The position numbers and the translations under genes are program-made. This document shows, one piece after another, positions 1 through 12,959 of a stretch of DNA of 64,000 bases. Origin of the DNA: Nageia nagi (Eukaryota > Pinophyta); assembly GCA_050084985.1 (NCBI GenBank), contig JBITNC010000001.1, positions 72,664,001 through 72,728,000 on the forward strand, read 5' to 3'. Within the stretch, counting starts at the first letter, position 1. Each line of letters opens with the position of its first letter. The notes under the pieces were generated by a model, which had not been told where the DNA came from, did not search any database, and saw only the letters and a list, made by a program, of their open reading frames with translations.

Positions 1-3000
1 TTGTAATATCATCTCATGATTGTATGAATATTTATAATACCTTTTAGGTTATCCTATGCTTATATTTTCATTTAAGCTTATGGTTATCTTGGAATCATAA
101 TTTCTATATCGTATCCATGTATCTTGATTTCATATAGATGCATGCATAGTTGAATTTTTTGACTATGTATTATTGCATCAGTTTATCCAAATCTTATCTT
201 AGATCATAACATTTATCTTGTATATATATCAAAATTAGGAATATCATATCATATCATACGTAGGAATGTTCTTATTTTGCATCTTTTGATTGGTGTGTAT
301 GAGGCCTACAACCACATGAAGAAAGATTATATTTCTTGTATCATGAGATCTTAAGTACTTAAGGAGATTCCAATATAGTGTGTATCATACTTTAAGGTAT
401 TTTTAAGGGTATTTATATGGACATATTGCAAGTATTAAATAAGGAGAAAACTTATTGAAAGAAGAATAAAACTAATTGAAGAAACATCCAAATCTTGATC
501 ATATTCCCAAGCTAGACATATCAATTTATCAAGGTTATCATTGAGGTACATTTATATTTTCTTAAGTTATTAATTAATGTTTATAAATCTAGGTGAAAAA
601 ATAATGGTATACATTTTTTGTGATCACAATGGGATCTCACTCTAACCAATATTTCTTAATCTTTATGCTCTTTTCTTATTTTATTATGTTTATATGATTT
701 ATTATAATTCAATCATTATGTGTTTGATTTTATTACTATTTTTGTAGAAATAGCTTATTGAAAGAATATAGAAATAGATATGAAAATTTTAAATTTCCTA
801 GATCAATGAAACACTAATTGACCTGGGCCTACTGATTATCATCTGTAAATCATCTTGTAAGGACTAATCATAAACTAGGTACATAAAAAACCATATTTGA
901 AACTTTTTCAAAACCTAATCATTTATACTTTAAATAACATATTAAGCTTATTTAGATCAAATTCATTTCTATTTTTTCTTATTGTTAATATTTTATTAAT
1001 GTTAACAAAGAGACCTATAGATAAAAGGTGCAAATATGAGATAAATACTTAAGATAGAAACCTCATAGACTACAAATTATCCAATTAAAATTGATTGAAA
1101 CTACAAATCAACCTAGTAGGATCGAGTGAAACTAGAGAATCAAAATTGTAAGACTAATTAATCAATAAAGAGATAAAAGATTATAATACTTCATCAACAT
1201 CAAAAGCAAATATAAAAATATGAAGTAATCAAGTTAGAGCATTCCTAACTTCTATTTTCCTTAGTCTATGTTATTTATCAAGAGTATATAATAGAAATAG
1301 TTGCATCACTAGACAAAAATTCATAAAAGTAAGGGGGAATCAAATAATAGGTATATGCAAATTAAGGGTCATGTGGATTACCTAGGTCCAACATCCTTTA
1401 ACAAAGGTGTGTTCCTCATTGGGAAGAGTTAGATCTTGCACTTCATATAATTGCATACAAATTTTCATCTTAATCACATGAGTAAGCCTAGGATAGGGAC
1501 ACATGAAGTTTTCAACAAAGGGTCTATGCACTCTCAAATTTTGAAATTTCCTCCATTTTCTATCCCAAAACTTAGCATTATTTTTTTACATAAAAAATCC
1601 ATAATGATAAACATCAAGACATTCATAAAAACTGAAATATTTAATATATATATTTTAAGTTTATAATTAAACATAAAAATCATAATTCATTAATATTATA
1701 TATGAATATTTATAAAATAAGGTATTCATTCTTCTTCCTCATTCCAGTTTGATCCTATTGGTTGAGTTCTAAGGTAAGTTGAGTTTTTAGGATCAAAACT
1801 AATTCTTTAAGAAAAAGATGCATATCTATTTAATGTAATGCAATTTTATGCATTCTTATAAAATTATATTACAAATAATGCATATACATTATTCATGCAC
1901 CAACATAGCCATTCACATTCATCATAACATACTACTTTATGGTGATGAAATCTCTATGTTCTCATATCAAGCATTAAACAAACAAGGCATCCATATAACA
2001 TAAAATAGAATCTTAATTATTATTCAATAATACAATACCCCTATAATGTATAACATGCTTACCTATGTTATAAATTCACCTTGTCCTTTCTTTCTCATCA
2101 TTCTTATGCCTACCTATGTATAAGAATTTCTTTTATACTCATCTCACAATTAGACATTATATTCTAGGAATAATTTTCAACCAAAATAGCAATAATATCC
2201 AAACAAGTTTATCTTAAGGTTACTCAATTTTAGTCTTCATATAAAGGTATATTTTGAACATTAATACTCAATAAAAATTAATAGGTGTAGAGGTGAATGT
2301 TTTTTTTAATAGCTTACTTTTTCCAATCTACACCTCTAGATACATAAATCTCCTTTTCAAATGGATTGCTTAACTATACATACTCTCTGTTTAAGCATAC
2401 ATAAGAAAATATATTTATCTCAATAACATTATAAATTTATTTTCCATCAATGCAAAATTAGTATTAATAAACAATAACAACAATTAACCTTCATTGAGTA
2501 AATTCACCTCCATAAATTAAACAATAAAGTGTCCATAAAAGCTCACATAAAACTTTCAAGATACAATGAATTTAGTAGCTTTTCCTATAATAAAGTTTAT
2601 TTCAACAAAGGTAATTCATACTTTCAAATTTTAAAATATAACACCTCTCTTTAAAAGACTTACTTAAGTTTTAAGGTTAATTTAAAACTTTCAATAAAAG
2701 ATGTGAACCTTTATTAATTGAATTATTTATATAGGCTTTTATTGAAACTTTTATAACTAAGTGAATTTTATTTAATTATTTAATCCATAAATCACTTTCT
2801 AAATATTAATATTTAATTAATATTTAGATTTCACCTTTATCTAATGTTCAATTAAAGATCTAGTTCTATTTCTTCATAGAATATAATGTGATCTATCCAT
2901 AAATTCATTTTATCATTTAAATATCAAAATTAATTGATACTATTTTAACTAACACACACACACAAACACACACACACACACATGCACCATTTACTAGAAT

Positions 3001-3640
3001 AATATCCAAAATATGCACTATCAATTTTCAATCATATCTCATACTTCTATTTGTAATAAATTTCTAGAAAGATATCAAAGAGTTCATTTCAATCATGGAA
3101 GAAAAGATTTCAAGTAAGAAAAATTACTACTTTAGGACATTTCTTTCTTCTATTTTAATATTATTATTATCTTGCATTTTTATAATAAGGATAAATTATA
3201 TTATCAAAAAGAGGTGAGGGGCTTTGTTCGGATCCCAAAAAACCAATCACAAAATGGTTTCCAAAATAGGAAATTGCTACCCAGCTATATCTGGTGGTAG
3301 CTAATATAATTTGCAAAAAACTATTAACACAATAAGTTTAGATGCTAGCTAGATATAACCTATTGGTATCCCTAATGAAACCTACTTTATAATTTGTATT
3401 AATAGAAAATCATCAAACCATAGTCAAAATGCATCCAAATCACATGTGAGATGCAACCCAACTGCCTCTTCATTACTAGAATATTTTAATCAAAAATCCT
3501 TTATTCAACCCAAAGGTGAGATGAGATTTGTTGATCAGATATAAATTTGATTGGTTTCCATTCATTATATCCTATTTGGTGAGTTTCTCTCTATATCTCC
3601 TCGGGATGATATCCCCCATATCTTTGTCTAATATTTGCTA
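1..3640. other. AT-rich stretch without recognisable genes
   Basis: Both strands were read. Only short stop-ridden frames are present, with no domain I recognise. The base composition and the many poly-A and poly-T runs resemble old, unidentifiable transposon sequence. The only distinct structure is a short CA microsatellite near 2.95 kb. Confidence 0.5.
2951..2982. repeat. (CA)n microsatellite
   Basis: A run of about 32 bases of alternating A and C is interrupted once by an extra AA. It is a simple dinucleotide repeat lying in AT-rich sequence with no gene nearby. Confidence 0.9.
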
Positions 3641-3649
3641 TTTTTCTAT

Positions 3650-4620
3650 AGTTCAATATATTTCTTTATGGGATTCCATCTTGGGCTTCTTATGTTGTTG
3701 TTTCTTGACTATCCACATTCCTTGATTTTTTTGTAACCCTCTAATTCTTTCTCCATCTTTTCCTTCCTTAAATTCCATATATATTGTCTCATATTCTAAA
3801 AAATTTGAATTGCAATCCATTTCTTCTTTGTCTATTCCTCCTAAAATCAACAACATTGCATAGGGGTTTGTTGTAGTTGATTTCTTCCATTGGACTTCTT
3901 TTGAAGTTGACTATTTTTTTGATATGGTTTATTTTATCTATGTTTCAACTATACTTTTCTAATTTTTTTTCATATTTTTAAAATTTTGGATGACTTGCAC
4001 CCTTTCTATTTTTGTTTATCTTGAGACTCCTTTTCACTCTTTTCTTTTTCTCTCCTTTCTTCATCCCTCCTCTTCTTTTCTAGGCAATTCTTTGCATAGT
4101 GCTCATAAGTCTTACAAATTCCACATTGTATTGATAGATTTTCATATATAATTGGTTGCATTTGTTCTCTTTCATCTTCTATTTTTAATTTTATCTCCTT
4201 CATCATAGGTTTAGAAATATCTAAATTAATCATGAATATTACCTCAATAAACTTAAGTTTTAATCTTGTTGATTGGTCAATTGTGATAAGGATTCCAATT
4301 ACTTTCATAATTTTGGCTATTACACATAGGTGCCAATAAGATGGGGGAAGCTCAGGTAGTGAGACCCATTTTGGCATGAGGTTGAAATTTACAATTTCAA
4401 GGGAGAAAATTTTCTCCCATCACTTGATAACTACTCCTTTCTTCCTAAGGAACCATGGACCCATCTCTATCATTTTTTGCAAGTCTTCATCAAATTGAAA
4501 TTTGAATAATAGAAATTCTCTTGGGAGTGAAACTAGGGATACCCACCCTTTTTTACTCCATCTTACTATCATCCAAATTTGAATCATATCTAGAGGGGGT
4601 CATACCCAACAAAATGGCCA
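3650..4620 (-). pseudogene. LINE ORF1 relic: DUF4283 plus CCHC-type zinc knuckle
   Basis: On the minus strand, 4377-4006 is open for about 120 codons and extends upstream to about 4620 with stops and shifts. The upstream part reads as the DUF4283 fold of plant LINE ORF1 proteins, including a GPWFLRK stretch. It continues with the hallmark WVSLPELPPSYW, then a segment resembling the family's DLSKP...YENL region. A zinc knuckle follows, CGICKTYEHYAKNC, with all four ligands (C, C, H, C) present. A charged Lys/Glu/Arg tail ends the reading. In intact elements this protein binds LINE RNA. Downstream (3856-3653) lies more charged sequence that may be its C-terminus. No ORF2 follows, so the fragment is truncated and not functional. 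The assignment to plant L1-type LINEs is strong; exact ends are uncertain. Confidence 0.75.
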
Positions 4621-5570
4621 ACAATGGTTGATTTTAGCTCATTTTCTTCCTTCTTTGTTATACTTTTTAGAATCAATATACTAACCTCATCATTAGAGAA
4701 TTCAAGCTCTAGTACCAAACCAATTTTATCCTTTATGAATGGTTTTTCCTACATCACCATGCTTTTCCATTCCTTGGGGGCTTTGGATCAAGTTGCAATC
4801 TTGTTTTATTCATCACATTTTGAATGTTGTTCGACTACATTCCAAAAAGGTTATAGCTTAAATAAGTTGTAATTTATTTAATAACAATTCTCTTGCTTTT
4901 CTATTACTTCACACTTGCACTTTTATTATGATGTGGTTACACTTTTATTGCATTTCACTCGTAAACTCCTTTAACAATTAGGGCCATCTATTATCCATTT
5001 TTATTCACAAAGAATACACTATAAATCCTTATCATGTAACTTATAAATTTAATATTAATATTATCCATTAATATTTAATATCACCTAATATTTATCAATA
5101 CTAACATATATGTAATATCTTTTTTAGAATAATAAAACAAATCTTATTTCTTTATTTTAGACAAAATCCATTTAAATATTTATCAAGTATATATGTTCTA
5201 AATTTATTATTTATATATTTAAATATATCTAAATATCTATTTAAAAACTTCAATCTCTAATAAAACTAACATCAAAATTAAACTATGTATATTTAATTCA
5301 TTATTTAACTTCATAAGATAAGAATAAAAACTTCCTTTTTATTCTTTGTAGTTATTCTAAATGCTATTTTATTAAATTTATTTTTCATGGTCAAGAATAA
5401 AACTCCTATTTATTCTTTAATTATTCCAAGTGATCTTTTATTTATTTCTCTCAATACAATTTTCACTTTTATTGTAAATCATTATTAACATTTATTTAAA
5501 TTGAATGCTAATAACATTATTTACTAAATATTATTTATTATTTAAAGAATAAATAATTAACTAAAATCAA
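4621..5570. other. AT-rich stretch, nothing recognised
   Basis: The first 250 bases could be the 5' part of the adjacent minus-strand LINE relic. The rest is low-complexity A/T sequence without coding signal on either strand. Confidence 0.4.
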
Positions 5571-5574
5571 ATAA

Positions 5575-5665
5575 TGTGAGTGGATTTGGAGAGCCAAGTG
5601 GGTGTTCAAACCTCTCAAGTGAAAAAAAGGAGGTTCTAGGTTTGAAACTCCCCCCCTAACATGAT
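5575..5665 (+). repeat. Possible tRNA-derived SINE head
   Basis: A GAGCCAAGTGGGTG segment resembling a tRNA box A is followed about 40 bases later by AGGTTTGAAACTC, resembling box B (consensus GGTTCGANTCC). Both are diverged. A body and tail could not be defined. The spacing suits a pol III internal promoter, but chance similarity is possible. Confidence 0.25.
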
Positions 5666-5879
5666 GTTGATATGCTAAATCCAATCGATGGTTTCCAACT
5701 TGTATGGATGCAGTCTGGTGTGACTCTTGGGTGAATTTGATAGAAGAGAATACCATATATGTGAAATCTAATTCCAAGGTATAAACCTAAGAGGATGGAC
5801 TACTAACAAAAAGCATAATTGAGGGAGAGATGGTGGAGAAGGAGATGAACTTATAATTTGAATTGAAATGGGTGAGAAA

Positions 5880-6800
5880 AGTACATAATGATCATAAAAT
5901 AGGGTTGTACGAGGTGCATATTGCTATATTTGCATGATGAGGTTATAATGGTCATTGGTAATGGAGTAGGTAAATTTATGACCTTGGAAAAAGCTACATA
6001 ACTGAAGAAAAGGCTTATTCATTCCCAAATCTACATCAATGTAGACTTAAATGCTAAACCTTCTAGAATATATAGACCTTGTTTCAAAACATGAAACATG
6101 GAAACATGAATTTGAATATGAAAACCTCCTAATTTTATGTGAAATTTGTAAGAAAAAAGTCACTTATCCAGTTCTTTCCTAGAAAAGAAGAGAATAAATA
6201 CCTCCAAATAAGTCTGGAGGAAGAGGGTGAAGGATTTGAAAGCTACAAATCCATAAGGAAAATGGTAAAAAAAGGAACCTAGTGGAGCTAGACCATCAAA
6301 AGGTGGACACAAAATTGATCATCCAAAAAATGTAGAGGTGGTTGTTGAGAATATTAGTGAAGCACTAGTGATGGCAACACCAAATTATGAACAAGCCATA
6401 GTGGGGGTAGTGGAAAAATAGCTAGAAGATAATATTACAAAGGAAAATAGGTAGAGACTAAAAATTTATAAGGGAAATGAAAGGGAATAAGTTATAGATG
6501 TGTAAGGATCAATCCTAGATGTGGAAATAGTGCCCAATACTCAGTTGGAAGAGGATGTTGAAGGTCAAGCCTAGGAGGAAAGAACTAAAGAATAAATATT
6601 CCTTATAGGAAAAAGCAGATGAAGATTACCCAAAAGAGGAGGAGTTTGCTAAGCCTAGGGAAGGGATTATGGTAGATTCAAGTGAGGATTATATCTCTAA
6701 AACACACATGAGAGTGACAAGGATTAAAAAGAAAAATATAGTGGATGTGGAAAGGGATAGATTGGTTGGAAGGCCATCCAAAGTGGAAGCTAGACATGAA
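5880..6800 (+). pseudogene. Probable LINE ORF1 region
   Basis: The stretch precedes the endonuclease of the same element and contains a glycine-rich charged segment, a partly readable region resembling the DUF4283 C-terminal part, and a highly charged Lys/Glu-rich tail ending near 6.8 kb. A clear zinc knuckle is not readable. The call relies mainly on position between the LINE 5' side and its ORF2, and on composition. Confidence 0.4.
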
Positions 6801-6885
6801 AGTCAATAAGAGCTATTATATGAGGGGTCCAATCTATTATGGATTTAGTATTGAGAGGAAAAATATCTAGCCCCATAAGTAGGAA

Positions 6886-9800
6886 ATAAAGGTACTTTCA
6901 TGGAATATGAGGGGTCTCAATGCCCCCTTTAGACATAGGTACATCCAAGCATTGAGAAGAAATTTAAAGGTAGATATGGTTCTACTATAAGAAATAAAGG
7001 TTCTCTTAGAAAATATTGATAATATTCATAGAAGAGTATGGAGAGAGGATTATGTGTAGCTCAAACATATAGAGTATCCTCAGAAGGCTTGATGTGCTTA
7101 TGGGATCAAAGTAAGTTTGGGAGTAAGGAATTAACAAGCAATGAGATATTTTGTATAATAATTTTCTTAGATAGAGAAAATAATAAGAGTTGGATTTTAA
7201 CAAACATTTATACTTCCACCACTCTAGGAGGGAGGAGAATGGTTTAGAGAGATATTCAAGATTTTAGATCAAAAATTTTAGATAGACCATGGTTGATTAT
7301 AGGGGATTTAAATAGTAACATGCTACCTTCATATAAGACATGAAGAAATGAGAATTTTTTGGATAGTATGAGTGATTTTAATATCTTCCTTTTTCTCAAC
7401 AAGCTTTTAGATGTGGAACTACAAGGAGCCAAATTCACTTGTTGTAATAGGAGAATGGGGAATCAATTGATGCAATCAAGGTTTATAGATTTTTAATTTC
7501 TCAAAAATTTGTATCTCTATTTAGGGATACTATTTTGTTGGCATTACTAATAACATGATCATACCATAATCCAATTATGTTGGAAATAGAGGATATTACT
7601 ACAATTTTTGGAATGAATTTTAGGTTTGGGAAAATATGATTAATTTATGAGACTTTGGAAGATCTCATTATGATTTGGTAGGTGTCTCATTTTATAGGAG
7701 ATAAAATAAGCCAATGTATAAAGAAACTTAGACTGATTAAAAAGAATTTGAAAGTATCGAATAAGGAAGTGTTTGCTAATATTTTTGCAAATAAAATTAA
7801 AATAAAATAAAATTGTTAGACCTAGAATATGTTATTACATCTTTAGAATATATAGAATAAATCAAATATCAAGAAAAAAGTCTACTTTATGAATGGTATA
7901 ACACTGTTTCCTTGAAGGAGGAAAGATTTTGGAGGCAAAAATCTAGGGTGGCATGGCTTAAGGAGAGGGATAGAAAAATTTATTTCATGTTTCTACTATC
8001 CATAATAGAAGACAAAATAAGGTAAAGTAAATTGTTAAATACCTCTAACCCATTTCAAATTAGAGGGAAAGCGATCCTCTTCTTTTCAACCTTGATTGGT
8101 AGAGAGAGATAATAGAATTAGGACTCAACAACTTTATTGTTGACTAATATTCTCAATCTTATTTCAAAAAAATTAAATTCCATTTTGAGGAGCCTATTCA
8201 TAGCAAAATAATTCAAAGAAGCAATATTTAGTATGAATAGAGATAAAGCTTGAAGACCTAATGGTTTTCAAGTGATATTTTTTTTTTAAATTTTTAGTAT
8301 ATTATGGGAAAAGATGTGGTAAAAGACATTAAGAAAGTCTAGGTAACTAAATATCTTCCTAAGGATGTGAAATCTACTTTTTTGGAATTGATACCTAAAG
8401 TAAATGAAGCTAAATCCTATTTGAGTTTAGGCATATAAGTTTGTGTAATACTTTGTATAAGATTTTATCAAAATCCATAACAAATAGATTAAATACAATG
8501 CTACCTTTTATCATTGATCATCACTAGAGAGCCTTTATCGAGAGGTGATAGATATTGGATGTTATTATCTCCTTACATGATCTTATTCATTCAGTGATTA
8601 ATCCTCTTAAGGAAGGTATATTTCTCAAACCTGATATGAGTAAAGCATATGATAGAGTCTTATGGAAATTTTTGTTGGAGGTATTGAATAAGTTTGAATT
8701 TCATCCAAATTGAATTTCTTTAATCAACTCATGTATATCTAATGTTATATTTTTGGTTCTTATAAATGAGTCAACAGTGGGTTATTTCCCAAGTGAGAAG
8801 GGCCTTATCCAAGGGGACCCATTATCCTTTTATATATTTATAATTTTAGCTAAAGCATTACAAAGGGAATTTTTGATGGCAAATATGGAAAGGAGGATTT
8901 AAGGGATTAAACATGCATCCTCTCTATCCCTTATCACCTTTCAAAAATTTATGGATGATATAATTATATTTACTAGACCATCCATCCCACAAGCTCATCA
9001 AGTGAAGGAGATTGTTGATGCTTATAAATAGGTTGTAGTTTAGAAGGTAAATTTTGGTAAGAGTAAGCTTCTATTTATGAATACTTCTTTAGCTCTGTAT
9101 CTTGAAATAGTTAGGATTTTTAGATGTGGTATTGAATATTTCCCAACAACAAATTTAGGAATGCCTCTCTTCAAAGGTATAATGAATGAAGAATACCATC
9201 TCTATATGGAAGCTTGCAGTGTGGAAGGTGCTCTTCTTAGTCAAGCTAGAAAATGTCAATTACTTAAATCCTCCTTATAGAGTATTTCAACTATTTTTCT
9301 CTCTACTTTTAAGATCCTATTTATTTTGAGTAAAAAAATTGAGAAGATCCAAAGAAACTTTCTTTAGTATGGGTTGGAAGATAGAAAAATAATTTCCTTA
9401 GTAGCTTGGAATAAATGTTTCCTAGCAAAATAAATGGGCATATTGGGTGTTAAGAAGTTAAAGTAGATAAATCTTGCCTTGTTGGGTAAACAATGGTGGA
9501 AGATTAATAAGGAGGAAGAGACATGATGGGATAATGTCCTCAAGGTAAAATATTTTAAGGAATCCTCCTTTTTAGAGGAAGATAGATTTTTTGTTGGTTC
9601 TTATTTCTTGAAAAAACTTCAATTAGTAAGATCTTGGTTGCAATTAGATAAAAGATGAAAAATAGGTAATAGAGAAAAGGTCAAATTTTGGATAGAAAAA
9701 TGGTTGTTAGACCAACCTTTAACTATGAATCCTCATTTTATGGTTTTAAGAAGGTTTTTCAAACCAAGGTTTGGAGGTAGGGTGGAGTATTTTATTGAGT

Positions 9801-9976
9801 TTTCCAATGGGATCAAAAAATGGAAAGGCCTACCCATAGATTTACCAAAGGATCTTAGTTATAATCTTGTGAAACTTTCTTCTTCTCATAAAAGACTCTC
9901 CTTTTTTTTTTATAAGGGTAAAAATATTATAGTGGGTTTTCTAGAAAATAGGACCCTAAAACCTATATATACATGA
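6886..9976 (+). pseudogene. LINE ORF2 relic: endonuclease and reverse transcriptase
   Basis: The endonuclease begins with LSWNMRGLNAPFRHRYIQAL, the usual start of plant LINE APE domains. It goes on through a family ETK motif changed to a stop plus EIK, then GDLNSN and GAKFTCCNRRMGN. The reverse transcriptase follows, with PNGFQ near 8.25 kb, DMSKAYDRVLW near 8.63 kb, LIQGDPLSFYIF near 8.8 kb and the catalytic site FMDDIIIF near 8.95 kb, where the family has YADD. The RT C-terminal part includes NFGKSKLLF, TTNLGMPLF and a QWWKIN segment. At least several dozen stops and shifts are present, and many stops replace Gln or Arg codons. The identification is secure; the reading is a pseudogene. Confidence 0.88.
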
Positions 9977-10019
9977 GTGTATATATATTATACAATATTA
10001 CATATGAATCAAAAAACTA

Positions 10020-11570
10020 TCACAAAAGTTCCCTATAACTTAAATAAAATGTTATAAACTATAGGCATCATCTTCCTCTACTGGTACCTAGTCATACCAT
10101 CCATGCACTGGCTGCACCACTAGGCTCCAATATACATCAAAGTTTTAGTATTTCTTGTTAAAGAAATCCTAAAGAAGTTCAATTTCCATATTTGATAGTC
10201 CTTTTGGATTTTGGATTGACATGTCTATAGTAATTCATTTTTGGGTGGAATCTAGAGTTACTTTCCTTCTTTAACCTTTGTTTCCTATAAGAAAACTAAG
10301 TCAAGATTCTACTTCTTACAAATCTCACATAGAAGTCTCCTTTCTAGGGGGCACTCAACCCCCTCACAGTCCATGAGAGAACTAATATTAGGCACCCTTT
10401 TTGGAGGGTTCTTTACCCCCAATGATGTCAAGAGTTCCTTGTTTCCCATCAATAAAATATTTTTTAGTTTCCTTCCTCCTCACTTCTCCCAAAGAGGGTC
10501 TTCCTTTAGATGTTCTTCTTGTCATTATTTGCTGAGCAAATTGGGTTTCTTTCACAATTATTTCAATAGAGTTTGATCCATTTTTATATCCTTTCTTTTT
10601 CCCTTTCATCATCTACCAATCATCTTTTGATATTTATCTTTTTGGATCTCATCCATTTCCATTAGGTTATTATTCGGAGAACTATCCACTTTATTTTCAT
10701 ATTTCTCTTTCTTATTCACTTGTCTCTTCTTCATGCTCATTTTGGTTGATTTTACCATGCTTTGGGCCTTCTCCTTTTACTACTTCCTCTAGGAAGGGTT
10801 CCTCCTATGGTGTATTTGGTTTCCATTCTTTTTTATTTCGCAATAGTCTTTTCAAGCATGTATGGCTAACTTGGTTGCATAAAGAACATGGATAGTTGTT
10901 TGTTTCATATTGTAGTTCCTACTCTGTATCTCTCATTTATAATTATAGATTAATTGAGTTAGGGAAATTCACTCCAAATTCAACCATAACATAAAATCAT
11001 GTTGTTACCATCCTTGATTGAGCATTTAACACATCATTGATGGTAATGAGACTTCCAAATGAATTTTCAATATCCTCAAAAAATGTTTAGTTCCATAGAT
11101 TGAAGGGGAGGATTGGAAAAGTCACCCATATGGGCACTTTCACTGTAGAGGATCAAAAATAGGATGCTATCACTCAAGGAATAATCCTCTATTATCAATG
11201 AACCAAACTGAACTTAGAATTTCATTTTAGTCTTCCTCATTATTAAAAGAGAATAACATGTAAACATTGGGTAATGCTATGATGTCCAAACTACCTCTAA
11301 GCTTCCACTTGAATTTTTCCCATATTTGAGCATCATCTACATTTAGTCATGCTCCTTGAAATTTACCAATCAATCTCAATCTCCTCTTGCTATAGTTTGA
11401 TATTTCATAACCTATGAAATTTTTAATCTCAATTTTCCATCTTATGCAATTGTAACCTATAGTAGAGGCACATTATCCATCTTCACTTCCTAAGAGAAAA
11501 GTTCCCTCTATGATTTTTACTTTTCCATCTTAGCTCCTCATTCATTTTGTAAATTTCAAATAGCCTTGAA
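10020..11570 (-). mobile_element. Inverted LINE fragment (ORF1 and start of ORF2) nested in the plus-strand LINE
   Basis: On the minus strand, about 11.15-10.9 kb reads as the second half of DUF4283, with VPIWVTFPILPFNLWN. A zinc-knuckle-like CSLCNQVSHTC follows near 10.9 kb. A lysine-rich tail covers 10612-10388, which is open for 74 codons. Near 10.3 kb a segment reads DLVFL, a stop, then ETKV, matching the start of a LINE endonuclease where the stop replaces Gln. The fragment therefore holds ORF1 and the beginning of ORF2 and stops near 10.0-10.2 kb. It separates the RT C-terminal region from the zf-RVT of the surrounding element. Whether it arrived by insertion or by rearrangement cannot be decided, because no duplicated target site was found. 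Confidence 0.65.
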
Positions 11571-11939
11571 TATGATTAAATTACAAAAAAAAATAAAAAC
11601 AAAATCATAATCTTACTCACATTCTATAGTTATAGAGCTCTCTCCATATTCTATAAATTTCCTTTATTTGCTACTTACATATCTAGGATAGTGGTTTACC
11701 TATTTTCTTCCTTTTCTGCTAGGGAATCTATTTGACTATGGTGATTTCATAAAATACTATCCTTTGAGTCCATTAAGAAAAGAAGATAATTTATTTTAGC
11801 CAAAAAAAGAGAATGGTTCTCATTTTTTCACATTAGGTTATGGGACCATGGATGGATGAAACATGAGCTAGGATTGGTATTAGAGAGTGTAGAATAAGGA
11901 GTTGCTTCCCAAGGTCAATATTTTCTTATGTATGATGAT

Positions 11940-12250
11940 GTAAAATAATATATTAACTATTAATAACTTTTAAAAAAGAGGTTTTGCATTACCGAATAGA
12001 TGTGCTTTATGTAATAAGGTAGAGGAGGTTGTTGATCACTTATTTGTTGGTGTTCCCTTTGCAGAAAGAATATGGCATAATATCTTTACCATTTTTAATA
12101 GTTCTTAGGTCTTAACCTACTCTATTTCTAACCTATGCATGTAGTGGGAGCCACCCTTGAAAGGGAAAAGGATTAAAAAAATTATCATGGATATATCTAC
12201 CTCATGTTTTATGGGGAATTTGGAAAGAAATAAATACTAGAATTTTCAAT
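11940..12250 (+). pseudogene. LINE zf-RVT zinc-binding domain
   Basis: The reading includes KRGFALPNRCALCNKVEEVVDHLF and then AERIWHNIF, the classic zf-RVT pattern (C..C, then H, then usually C). The last cysteine position reads Gly-Val, so one ligand is lost. A following ...SCFMGNLERNKY segment matches the family's W.iW.ERN stretch. It continues the plus-strand LINE after the inverted fragment. Confidence 0.75.
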
Positions 12251-12429
12251 GAAAAGAAATCATATTGGGAAGCAGTGTGGATAAGAATTTTAAGCTTGGT
12301 TATGAAAAATTTTAATATGATATCCTTTAAATGAGAATGGGATTCAGATATGGAGATGGATATTTTAAGATGGTGGGAAGATATTTCCTTTGTTACTATT
12401 ATTCCTACCCATCCTAGAATGCAAGCTTG

Positions 12430-12850
12430 CTAGATCCCCCCTCTTGGAGTTTTCAAGATGAATTCTATTGGAGCTTCCAAATGGAATCTAAGGAAATCAA
12501 GAATTAGAGGATTCATTTGGTACAAATAAAGAAATATTATTATATCCTTTATATAACCAATTGGAAATCAAACTAGACACTATGTAGAAGAAAAAGTGAT
12601 CCATAGAGGAGTGCTTCTAGAGAATAAAAAAATATTTTTCTCATAATTATCAAAGGATATTCTAAGAAAATCATTGATATTATGAAAGGAGAGTAATACC
12701 TAGGATGGTCAATTGATGTTACAATTGATTAAGTGAAGAAACTCATTAAGTATAAATAAGATCTTTCAATATATCATATTTATAGAGAAGCAAACCAAGT
12801 ACTTAATGGTATAGCAAATGAGGGTGTGAAAAGCTAAATCAATTTAGTAT
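12430..12850 (+). pseudogene. LINE 3' RNase H-like domain (RVT_3)
   Basis: A PPLGVFKMN start resembles the PP.G..K.N opening of plant RVT_3 domains. The end reads HIYREANQVLNGIANEGV, matching the diagnostic H..REAN..AD.LA..G motif, with Asp replaced by Asn. The middle is scrambled by stops and shifts. The catalytic FDGA box is not preserved. It is the expected C-terminus of the plus-strand LINE. Confidence 0.6.
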
Positions 12851-12959
12851 AGGAGAATGCCCTCCTAGATATACATTAATGCATATAAGATCATGATGTT
12901 TCAAATAAGGGAGGAGATAGATTAGATTAGGTCCCACTACATGAGGTGAAAGCTTAAAT

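Noticed and set aside
2283-2338. Short inverted repeat AGGTGTAGA / TCTACACCT
   Set aside because: Nine-base arms about 35 bases apart in AT-rich DNA, without target duplication or further copies; likely chance.
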